DNA of 17,697 nucleotides from Parabacteroides sp. (GTDB lineage: Bacteria; Bacteroidota; Bacteroidia; Bacteroidales; Tannerellaceae). The stretch is from positions 1 to 17,697 of the forward strand of contig JAHHQS010000076.1 of the NCBI GenBank assembly GCA_020026285.1. The letters are read 5' to 3'. The number at the start of each line of letters is the position of its first letter. The stretch's first letter is position 1. The position numbers were made by a program, and so were the translations under genes. Below the pieces are notes generated by a model, which did not search any database, was not told the DNA's origin, and worked only from the letters and a program-made list of their open reading frames with translations. Positions 1 to 7,157 of the stretch are shown piece after piece.

Positions 1-246
1 TAAAGATCCTCTCTCCAAACGAATATTTTCCATTTCAGACCTGTATTCAAAAACAGAATATCTTATTAAAAATAATATGAAAACACAGATGTTTTTGTAT
101 TCTTCTATGCTTACAAATTTTTCGTTTAACTTAATTCACATTCACTTTCTAATTGGAACAATTTATATTTATATTAAACCAATAGCAACCGAAACATTAT
201 AGAAAATCATTTAACAATCATACAAATATGGTTAAAATAAATAAAC
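1..246. other. Upstream intergenic stretch, no gene seen
   Basis: AT-rich DNA with stops in all frames and no convincing ORF, RNA gene or strong hairpin. The first three bases (taa) could be the stop of a gene ending at the left edge, but this cannot be tested here. Confidence 0.5.
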
Positions 247-282
247 TTTCGGCTCCTTATATAGTCAAATAGACTATCTTTG
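247..282 (+). promoter_or_regulatory. Candidate promoter of the RND efflux operon
   Basis: TATCTTTG at 275-282 matches the Bacteroidales -7 box TAnnTTTG exactly. The only -33-like element is TTTC at 247-250, with a 24-nt spacer, which is longer and weaker than the usual TTTG at about 19-21 nt. A poor -33 box suits a regulated promoter. Transcription would start near 290 and leave a leader of about 115 nt before the adaptor gene. Confidence 0.5.
261..277. promoter_or_regulatory. Inverted repeat overlapping the -7 box (candidate operator)
   Basis: ATAGTC (261-266) and GACTAT (272-277) form a perfect 6-bp inverted repeat with a 5-bp centre. The right arm overlaps the first bases of the -7 box. 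Size and position fit a dimeric repressor such as a TetR-family protein, which commonly controls RND pumps, but no regulator gene lies in the window. Confidence 0.45.
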
Positions 283-312
283 TATTGAGAAAAATTCGAC
301 AATTCATTTTGT

Positions 313-346
313 AATCTGTTTATAGCAACTTCATAAACAGATTTTT
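313..346 (+). promoter_or_regulatory. Leader hairpin followed by a U-run (attenuator-like)
   Basis: AATCTGTTTAT (313-323) pairs perfectly with ATAAACAGATT (333-343) around a 9-nt loop, and T's run through 346. It sits between promoter and first start codon, in the layout of an intrinsic terminator/attenuator. The stem is 11 bp but has only two G-C pairs, so termination would be weak or conditional. It could instead be a DNA operator. Confidence 0.45.
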
Positions 347-379
347 GGCGTTTAAGTATTTCTCATACATTTTTCGAAC

Positions 380-393
380 TGAATAATTATTCA
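380..393. promoter_or_regulatory. Perfect 14-bp palindrome just upstream of the adaptor start
   Basis: TGAATAATTATTCA (380-393) equals its own reverse complement and ends 11 nt before the ATG at 405. It could bind a protein dimer, or fold as a short hairpin over the ribosome landing zone. No Shine-Dalgarno sequence is visible, as is usual in this phylum. Confidence 0.35.
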
Positions 394-404
394 AATTTTT
401 ACAT

Positions 405-1613
405 ATGGAGAAACAATTTTTGAAGTTTATTGGAATCCCTAGTAAGTACATAGCTATTTGTACAGCGGGATTTATGTTATTTTCTTGTGGAAACAGCAAA
501 GGAGGAAAAAAATTAGGTGATGATGAGTTCGCTGTGACTACTGTCAATACAACTTCGAGTGCTCAAACGACTTCTTATCCGGCAACTATCAAAGGTACGC
601 AGGATATTGAAATTCGCCCTCAGGTATCAGGTTTTATAGTGAAGTTGTATGTTGACGAAGGTGCTACTGTTCGTAAAGGACAACCTTTATTTCAAATTGA
701 CCCAACTCAGTATGCTGCTGCTGTAAATCAGACCAAAGCTGCTGTCGAAACAGCCAAAGCAAACTTACGCACCCTTGAATTGACAGAAAAGAACAAACAT
801 TCATTATTCGAAAAACAGATTATCAGTTCTTTTGAATATGAAACAGCTGTAAATAATTTACTTTCAGCCAGAGCAGCGTTGGCTCAGGCAAACGCGGCAT
901 TTATCAGCGCCAATCAGAATCTTGGATTCTGTACGGTTAAGAGTCCGGTTGATGGTGTTATCGGAACATTCCCTTATCGTATCGGTAGCCTGGTCAGCCC
1001 TTCTATCCAGCAACCTCTTACTCATGTAGCAGAAATCAAAAACATGTATGTTTATTTCTCTATGACAGAAAAAGACTTGCTTGAACTAACCAGAGCCGGT
1101 GGCACTTTGAAGGAACAATTGGAAAAGATGCCAGCAGTCAAACTGGAACTTTCTGACGGAAGTATTTACAAATATGAAGGTAAAATCGATGCTGTCAGTG
1201 GAGTTATCGATCAGGCAACAGGTTCTGTAAGTATGCGTGCCATCTTCCCTAATACAGACAATGTATTGCGAAGCGGTGGTATGGCAAACGTTCTATTCCC
1301 ATACACAATCAACAACGTTTTCATCATTCCTCAGACTTCTACTACAGAAATTCAGGATAAGAAATTCGTTTATGTGCTTCAAACTGACAACACAATCAAA
1401 AATACAGAAATCAAGATCTTCAATCTGAACGATGGAAAGAACTATATCGTAACTGACGGATTGAAAGATGGAGACAAGATTGTTGTAGAAGGTGTTCAAA
1501 TTTTAAGAGACGGTCAGACTATCGTCCCAATCACACTTGAACAGAAGAGAGCCAAATTCGAACAGGCTAAGAAAGACCAGAAAGAAGGGAATCTGGCAAC
1601 AGCTTTTAATTAA
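405..1613 (+). CDS. RND efflux periplasmic adaptor lipoprotein (AcrA/MexA type)
   Basis: 402 aa membrane-fusion protein that links the inner-membrane RND pump to the outer-membrane channel. A signal peptide ends in a lipobox with LFSC, giving lipidated Cys28. Two lipoyl-like half motifs (about residues 68-99, IRPQVSGFIVKLYVDEG, and 174-207, VKSPVDGVIG) flank a helical hairpin (about 101-172, rich in Ala, Lys and Glu) that would contact the outer-membrane partner. The beta-barrel and membrane-proximal domains follow. Length is normal for the family. It is first in the operon, 43 bp before the pump gene, and its leader carries the three candidate control elements above. The family is clear; the exported substrates are not predictable. 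In Bacteroides fragilis, homologous pumps are called Bme, but orthology cannot be assigned here. Confidence 0.95.
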   Translation: MEKQFLKFIGIPSKYIAICTAGFMLFSCGNSKGGKKLGDDEFAVTTVNTTSSAQTTSYPATIKGTQDIEIRPQVSGFIVKLYVDEGATVRKGQPLFQIDPTQYAAAVNQTKAAVETAKANLRTLELTEKNKHSLFEKQIISSFEYETAVNNLLSARAALAQANAAFISANQNLGFCTVKSPVDGVIGTFPYRIGSLVSPSIQQPLTHVAEIKNMYVYFSMTEKDLLELTRAGGTLKEQLEKMPAVKLELSDGSIYKYEGKIDAVSGVIDQATGSVSMRAIFPNTDNVLRSGGMANVLFPYTINNVFIIPQTSTTEIQDKKFVYVLQTDNTIKNTEIKIFNLNDGKNYIVTDGLKDGDKIVVEGVQILRDGQTIVPITLEQKRAKFEQAKKDQKEGNLATAFN

Positions 1614-1656
1614 AATATCGAACAGTTTCTAGTTTGAACCATAAAAATTAAAAAGA

Positions 1657-4600
1657 ATGAAATTAGATAAATTCATTAATCGTCCGGTGTTATCTACCGT
1701 AATTTCCATATTACTGGTAATACTGGGTGTTATCGGTTTGACAACACTGCCAATTACACAATATCCGGACATTGCACCTCCTACCGTAATGGTAAGAGCC
1801 ACTTACCCCGGAGCAAATGCCAATACTGTATTGAACTCCGTGATTGCTCCACTAGAAGACCAAATCAATGGTGTAGAAAACATGATGTATATCACATCTT
1901 CTGCAGCAAACAATGGTTCCGGCGATATCAATGTTTATTTCAATCAAGGAACAGATCCGGATATGGCCGCTGTCAATGTCCAGAACCGTGTATCAATGGC
2001 ACAAGGTCTGTTACCAGCCGAAGTAACAAAAATCGGTGTCACCACCATGAAACGTCAGAATTCAATGTTGATGATCTTTTCTATTTACGATGAAGAAGAC
2101 AAATATGACTATGAATTCGTTGAGAACTACGCTAACATCAACCTTATTCCTGAAATCAAACGTGTAAAAGGTGTAGGTGATGCCATGATGTTGGGTACCG
2201 ACTATTCTATGCGTATCTGGTTGAAACCGGATATCATGGCTCAATACGGACTGGTACCTAATGATATTGCGGGAGCGTTGTCAGAACAGAATATCGAGGC
2301 TGCACCAGGACAATTTGGAGAAATGGGTAATCAGTCTTACCAGTATACAATCCGTTACAAAGGTCGTTTGCAGCAGGTTGAAGAATTCGAGAACATTGTT
2401 ATAAAGGCCCTTCCTGATGGTAAAATTCTTCACCTGGGAGATATTGCCAAAATAGAATTAGGACGTTTGTTCTATACATTTACAAATACAGTAAACGGAC
2501 ACAAGGCTGTTTCATGTATCGTATTCCAGATGGCAGGAACCAACGCCACTGAAACCATCCAGAATTTGGAAGAAGTTCTTGAGAAAGCCAAGGAATCTTT
2601 ACCTTCCGGTTTGAAAATCAGTATCGCTCAGAATGCCAACGACTTCTTGTTCGCTTCTATTCACGAGGTTATCAAAACACTTATCGAGGCCTTCATTCTG
2701 GTGTTCTTAGTTGTATATATATTCCTTCAGGATATGCGTTCAACTCTGATTCCGGCCATAGCAATTCCTGTTGCATTGATTGCAACCTTCTTTGCATTAA
2801 AGCTGATCGGATTTAGTTTGAACCTGTTAACTCTTTCTGCAATGGTTCTGGCTATTGCGATAGTCGTCGATGATGCCATCGTCGTCGTCGAGGGTGTCCA
2901 TGCGAAGCTCGACCAAGGGTACAAGTCGGCCAAACAGGCTTCCATCGACGCCATGAGTGAATTAGGTGGTGCTATCGTTTCCATTACATTGGTCATGATG
3001 TCCGTGTTTATTCCGGTAAGTTTCATGGAAGGAACAGCAGGTACATTCTATCGTCAGTTTGGTTTGACCATGGCACTTTCTATCGGATTCTCTGCCTTGA
3101 ATGCCTTGACACTTTCTCCTGCTCTTTGTGCTATCTTGTTGAAACCTCATTCTGAAAACGGAGAGAACAAGAAAGTTTCATTAGCTTCTCGTTTCCATAC
3201 ATCATTCAATGCAGCTTACGAGAATTTGTTGAAGAGCTATAAGAAACGTGTATTATTCTTTATCAATAAACGTATCTTATCATTTGGTATCGTTATAGCT
3301 TCCATCATCTTACTGGTATTCTTTATGAATACAACTCCTACAGGTATGGTTCCAAATGAAGATACCGGAACATTAATGGGTGCAATTACTTTACCTCCTG
3401 GAACATCACAGGAACGTACCATAGAGGTACTGCACAAAGTAGATAGCCTGATAGCATCCGATCCTGCCGTTGAAACCCGAACACTTATTTCCGGATTTAG
3501 TTTCATCGCTGGTCAGGGACCATCATACGGTTCTGTCATAATCAAACTGAAAGACTGGGAAGAACGTAATATGACCCAGAATGCAGATATTGTATACGCA
3601 TCATTATTTATGCGTGCACAGAAAGTAATCAAGGATGCACAGGTATTATTCTTTGCTCCTCCTATGATTCCTGGTTATTCTGCATCAACCGATATCGAGC
3701 TGAACATGCAGGATAAAACCGGTGGAGACTTGAATCACTTCAACGATGTTGTAAACGCTTATCTGAAAGCATTGGAGACTCGTCCTGAAATCAACTCCGC
3801 CCGAACAACATTTAATCCGAACTTTCCACAGTACATGATGGATATTGATGCTGCAGCTTGTAAAAAGGCCGGCATAAGTCCTCGCGACATTCTTTCTACC
3901 ATGCAAGGATATTTCGGTAGTATGTATGCTTCCAACTTCAACCGATTTGGTAAGATGTACCGTGTAATGATTCAGGCAGAACATGAAGCAACCAAGAACC
4001 TGGAAACATTGAATAGAATCAAGGTTCGTAGCGGTAACACCATGGCTCCTATCACACAGTTTGTTTCTATCAGAAAAGTTTATGGTCCGGACGTTATCAA
4101 CCGTTTCAACCTGTATACATCAATTAAGGTTATGGTTGCTCCGGCATCAGGTTATACTTCAGGTCAGGCTTTGAAAGCTATTTCTGAAGTAGCCAAAGAA
4201 AATCTGCCAACCGGTTATGGATATGAATTAGGAGGTATGGCTCGTGAAGAGGCAAAGACAAGCGGTAGCGCAACAGGTATAATCTTCGTATTATGTTTCG
4301 TATTCGTTTACTTGTTGCTGAGTGCCCAGTACGAAAGTTACGTATTGCCATTGGCCGTATTGCTTTCAATTCCATTTGGTCTGTTGGGTAGTTTCTTATT
4401 CGTGAACGGAATGAATGCCTTAGGTAGTATTCCGGCATTGAAGATGATACTGGGATCCATGTCAAATGATATTTACATGCAGATTGCCTTGATCATGTTG
4501 ATGGGTCTTTTGGCGAAGAACGCAATCTTGATTGTAGAGTTTGCCTTAGACCGTCGTAAGATGGGTATGAGTATAACATGGGCTGCCGTATTAGGAGCCG

Positions 4601-4881
4601 GTGCTCGTCTTCGTCCTATCTTGATGACATCATTAGCCATGATCGTAGGTTTGCTTCCTATGATGTTCGCCTTCGGTGTAGGTGCTCATGGTAACCGAAC
4701 ATTGGGTGCTTCTGCCATTGGAGGTATGTTAATTGGTATGATATTCCAGATTCTGATTGTTCCTGTATTGTTCGTTGTATTCCAGTACTTGCAAGAAAAG
4801 ATCAAACCTCTTGAATGGGAAGATTTGGACAACAGCGATTTGAATACAGAAATTGAACAATATGAACAAACAAAAGAATGA
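1657..4881 (+). CDS. RND multidrug efflux transporter, HAE1 type (AcrB-like)
   Basis: 1074 aa inner-membrane proton/drug antiporter, the energised part of the tripartite pump. The N-terminus (FINRPVLSTVISILLVILG) is the usual first transmembrane helix. The TM4 motif AIVVDDAIVVVEGV holds the proton-relay pair Asp405-Asp406 (Asp407/408 in E. coli AcrB). GLLAKNAILIVEF holds Lys954, matching AcrB Lys940 in TM10. Two large periplasmic porter/docking regions follow TM1 and TM7. Length is close to the family norm, and all key relay residues are present, so it should be functional. It overlaps the next gene by ATGA, suggesting coupled translation. A short segment over TM4 has codon use unlike the rest (separate entry). 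Confidence 0.96.
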   Translation: MKLDKFINRPVLSTVISILLVILGVIGLTTLPITQYPDIAPPTVMVRATYPGANANTVLNSVIAPLEDQINGVENMMYITSSAANNGSGDINVYFNQGTDPDMAAVNVQNRVSMAQGLLPAEVTKIGVTTMKRQNSMLMIFSIYDEEDKYDYEFVENYANINLIPEIKRVKGVGDAMMLGTDYSMRIWLKPDIMAQYGLVPNDIAGALSEQNIEAAPGQFGEMGNQSYQYTIRYKGRLQQVEEFENIVIKALPDGKILHLGDIAKIELGRLFYTFTNTVNGHKAVSCIVFQMAGTNATETIQNLEEVLEKAKESLPSGLKISIAQNANDFLFASIHEVIKTLIEAFILVFLVVYIFLQDMRSTLIPAIAIPVALIATFFALKLIGFSLNLLTLSAMVLAIAIVVDDAIVVVEGVHAKLDQGYKSAKQASIDAMSELGGAIVSITLVMMSVFIPVSFMEGTAGTFYRQFGLTMALSIGFSALNALTLSPALCAILLKPHSENGENKKVSLASRFHTSFNAAYENLLKSYKKRVLFFINKRILSFGIVIASIILLVFFMNTTPTGMVPNEDTGTLMGAITLPPGTSQERTIEVLHKVDSLIASDPAVETRTLISGFSFIAGQGPSYGSVIIKLKDWEERNMTQNADIVYASLFMRAQKVIKDAQVLFFAPPMIPGYSASTDIELNMQDKTGGDLNHFNDVVNAYLKALETRPEINSARTTFNPNFPQYMMDIDAAACKKAGISPRDILSTMQGYFGSMYASNFNRFGKMYRVMIQAEHEATKNLETLNRIKVRSGNTMAPITQFVSIRKVYGPDVINRFNLYTSIKVMVAPASGYTSGQALKAISEVAKENLPTGYGYELGGMAREEAKTSGSATGIIFVLCFVFVYLLLSAQYESYVLPLAVLLSIPFGLLGSFLFVNGMNALGSIPALKMILGSMSNDIYMQIALIMLMGLLAKNAILIVEFALDRRKMGMSITWAAVLGAGARLRPILMTSLAMIVGLLPMMFAFGVGAHGNRTLGASAIGGMLIGMIFQILIVPVLFVVFQYLQEKIKPLEWEDLDNSDLNTEIEQYEQTKE
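2863..2952 (+). other. Codon-usage patch over the TM4 relay motif
   Basis: Over about 30 codons (residues 403-432) the gene switches to GTC, ATC, GCC, GAC, CTC, TCG, GCG and GGG codons. Flanking sequence prefers GTA/GTT, GCT/GCA and TCT. The protein motif is normal, so the change is in DNA composition only. It could be a converted segment from a paralogue or selection on the DNA/RNA; the cause is not known. Confidence 0.5.
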
Positions 4882-6275
4882 TTCGGATGAAAAAAAGTAA
4901 TATATTTTATATAATGTGTGCAACTGCCTTCCTTAGCAGTTGCCACATTTACAAAGCATATGATCGCCCACAAGACATCAATGCGGATGGTATATATCGT
5001 GATCCAGTATCGATAACTGATAGTCTGTCGGTTTCTGATACTACAACCATGGCAAATATTCCATGGAGAGACATTTTCAAGGATCCAAGATTACAAGCAT
5101 TAATAGAAGAAGGTCTTGCTAATAACGTAAATATGCAGGCTGCCGCTATGCGTGTGGAAGATGCCAGCGTCATGTTGAAGGCTGCCAGATTATCATTTCT
5201 GCCTTCTATCAACTTCGCTCCAAACGGATCGCTGATGACTATGGACGGAAGTCCTTACGCCAAAGCATATACGGTTCCGGCTGTTGCAAGCTGGCAGGTG
5301 GATCTGTTTGGAAAAATTCTGAATGCTGCACGTTCTCAGAAAACAGCATTCCAGCAAAGTCAGTATGCAGAACAGGCTGTCCGTTCTCAATTAATATGTG
5401 GAATAGCTAATGCTTATTACACACTGCTGATGCTTGACCGTCAGGAGCAGATTACAGACGAGACTGTTGACATTTATAAAGAGAATGTTCGCGTGCTGGA
5501 AGCTATGAAGGAAGCCGGAATGGGTAACGAAGCTGGTGTAACCCAGATGCGTGCCGTTTACCATCAGGTTTCTGCATCATTAATCGATCTGAGACGTCAG
5601 ATTCGTGAAGTTGAAAACTCACTGGCTGTTCTTTTGGCTAAAGCGCCTCAAAAGATTGACCGCGGCACTTTGGATGAGCAGGTTATGCCTACAGATCTGA
5701 CAACGGGTGTTCCGATGCAGCTGCTTGCCAATCGTCCGGACGTTAAAATCGCTGAAATGAATTTGGCCAATGCCTACTACAGAACAAATCAGGCTCGTGC
5801 TGCTTTTTATCCTGGACTGAACATCACTGCTACTGCAGGATGGACTAACGGATCTGGAATGACTGTTGCCAATCCTGGTAAATTCCTTTTCCAGGCATTG
5901 GGATCATTAGCTCAGCCAATATTCAATAACGGCAAATTAATCGCCAATCTGAAAGTTTCCAAATCTGAAGAAGAAATAGCCAAGATGAACTATCAGCAGG
6001 CTATTCTGGAAGCTGGTAAAGAAGTCAGCAATGCCTTGCATTTATATGATGCAAGCAACAACAAACTGATAGAAGACAAAGCGCGTATAGAACAGTTGGA
6101 AAAAGCTGTTACCTATACAAAGGAGTTATTCCAGAGCGGTGGAGCTTCTTATCTTGAAATATTAACATCTCAGCAAAGCCTTTTAAGTGCACAGCTTACA
6201 GAAGTTTCAGACAATATCCAGCGAATTCAGGCTGTTGTCAATCTGTACAGCGCATTGGGTGGAGGTAGAGAATAA
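4878..6275 (+). CDS. Outer-membrane efflux channel lipoprotein (TolC/OprM/NodT type)
   Basis: 465 aa. It forms the outer-membrane exit duct of the pump. The signal peptide ends in a lipobox, FLSSC, giving Cys22 with the first ATG. The mature start HIYKAYDRP resembles other Bacteroidetes members. Two outer-membrane efflux repeats are visible. Family landmarks include WQVDLFGKI (about 139-147), the start of the second repeat at LLANRPDVKIAE (about 282-293), and LAQPIFNNGKL (about 344-354). The chosen ATG at 4878 overlaps the pump's stop as ATGA. An in-frame ATG at 4887 (MKKSN) is an equally good signal-peptide start. The gene completes the adaptor-pump-channel operon. Confidence 0.94.
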   Translation: MIRMKKSNIFYIMCATAFLSSCHIYKAYDRPQDINADGIYRDPVSITDSLSVSDTTTMANIPWRDIFKDPRLQALIEEGLANNVNMQAAAMRVEDASVMLKAARLSFLPSINFAPNGSLMTMDGSPYAKAYTVPAVASWQVDLFGKILNAARSQKTAFQQSQYAEQAVRSQLICGIANAYYTLLMLDRQEQITDETVDIYKENVRVLEAMKEAGMGNEAGVTQMRAVYHQVSASLIDLRRQIREVENSLAVLLAKAPQKIDRGTLDEQVMPTDLTTGVPMQLLANRPDVKIAEMNLANAYYRTNQARAAFYPGLNITATAGWTNGSGMTVANPGKFLFQALGSLAQPIFNNGKLIANLKVSKSEEEIAKMNYQQAILEAGKEVSNALHLYDASNNKLIEDKARIEQLEKAVTYTKELFQSGGASYLEILTSQQSLLSAQLTEVSDNIQRIQAVVNLYSALGGGRE

Positions 6276-6300
6276 TACAATCACTTATAACGATACAATT

Positions 6301-7068
6301 ATGATTAGTCCTTTAGCATATGTTGACGCTAGTGCAAAAATAGGAAAGAATGTAACAATTCATCCTTTTGCATATATCGACAAGAATGTAGAAATAGGCG
6401 ATGATTGTGAGATCATGCCTTATGCAAGTGTGTTGAGTGGAACCAGAATGGGAAAAGGCAACCGTGTTTTTCAGAATGCAGTTTTAGGTGCAGAACCTCA
6501 GGATTTCAAATACAAAGGAGGCGATACTCTTCTGGTCATTGGCGACAAGAATGTGATTCGTGAAAATGCAGTTATCAACCGTGCCACAGCTGATGGACAG
6601 ACTCAGCTGGGAAATGGGAACTTCATTCACGAAGGAGTTCATATATCTCACGATACAAAAATCGGTAATCACTGTGTAATTGGCTATGGTACTAAAATTT
6701 CAGGATACTGCCTGATCGAAGATTGCATTATCTTTGGTGGAAATGTACTAATGAGCCAGGGTAGCCGTGTTGGTTCATGGTCATTAATTCAGACAGGATG
6801 CCGATTCAGAAAAGATATTCCTCCTTTCATTGTTGCAGCAAAAGAACCGACCTGCTATTACGGTGTTAATGCTGTAATCCTTTCACACGAAGGTTTCAGT
6901 GAAAAGATTATCAAACACATCAGCCATGCATATAGAATTATATTCCAGGGAAACTGTAGTATATTCGATGCCTTACTGATGATTCGTGATCAGGTTCCAA
7001 CAAGTGAGGAAATTGATCATATTATCAAATTCGTTGAAGAATCCAAATTAGGTATTATCCGCGAATAA
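6301..7068 (+). CDS. lpxA: LpxA-like acyl-ACP-UDP-GlcNAc O-acyltransferase
   Basis: 255 aa left-handed beta-helix acyltransferase, close to E. coli LpxA (262 aa), which adds a 3-hydroxyacyl chain to UDP-GlcNAc in the first step of lipid A synthesis. Hexapeptide repeats (I-G-x4 pattern) run through about residues 8-165, followed by the helical C-terminal domain. VHISHD holds His114 and His117, matching E. coli His122 and the catalytic base His125; QDFKY holds Asp68 and Lys70 (E. coli Asp74, Lys76). By gap-free alignment, E. coli His144 and His160 become Tyr136 and Ser152, and the acyl-ruler Gly173 becomes Thr165. The start at 6301 avoids overlap with the channel gene; an upstream in-frame ATG at 6187 lies inside it. 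The 25-bp gap suggests co-transcription with the efflux genes. It may be a paralogue of a housekeeping LpxA located elsewhere (inference). Confidence 0.8.
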   Translation: MISPLAYVDASAKIGKNVTIHPFAYIDKNVEIGDDCEIMPYASVLSGTRMGKGNRVFQNAVLGAEPQDFKYKGGDTLLVIGDKNVIRENAVINRATADGQTQLGNGNFIHEGVHISHDTKIGNHCVIGYGTKISGYCLIEDCIIFGGNVLMSQGSRVGSWSLIQTGCRFRKDIPPFIVAAKEPTCYYGVNAVILSHEGFSEKIIKHISHAYRIIFQGNCSIFDALLMIRDQVPTSEEIDHIIKFVEESKLGIIRE

Positions 7069-7090
7069 GAAAGACTTTTTTCATAACAAC

Positions 7091-7125
7091 AAAAGCGATG
7101 CCAGTAATAATCTGACATCGCTTTT
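7091..7125. terminator. Bidirectional hairpin terminator
   Basis: AAAAGCGATGCCAG (7091-7104) pairs with CTGACATCGCTTTT (7112-7125), one mismatch, 7-nt loop. T-runs follow on both strands. It ends the efflux/lpxA-like operon on + and the TPR gene on -. Confidence 0.85.
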
Positions 7126-7157
7126 CTTTTTTCTTCTCTGTATCCTCAGCTAAAGTA

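Noticed and set aside
2727..3506. Antisense open frames within the RND pump gene
   Set aside because: They are shadows of a strongly conserved + strand coding sequence and show no family features.
6187..6300. N-terminal extension of the LpxA-like gene into the channel gene
   Set aside because: It overlaps 89 bp of a conserved coding region, the residues are unlike LpxA, and the protein from 6301 starts as the family does (MISPLAYVDASAKIG).
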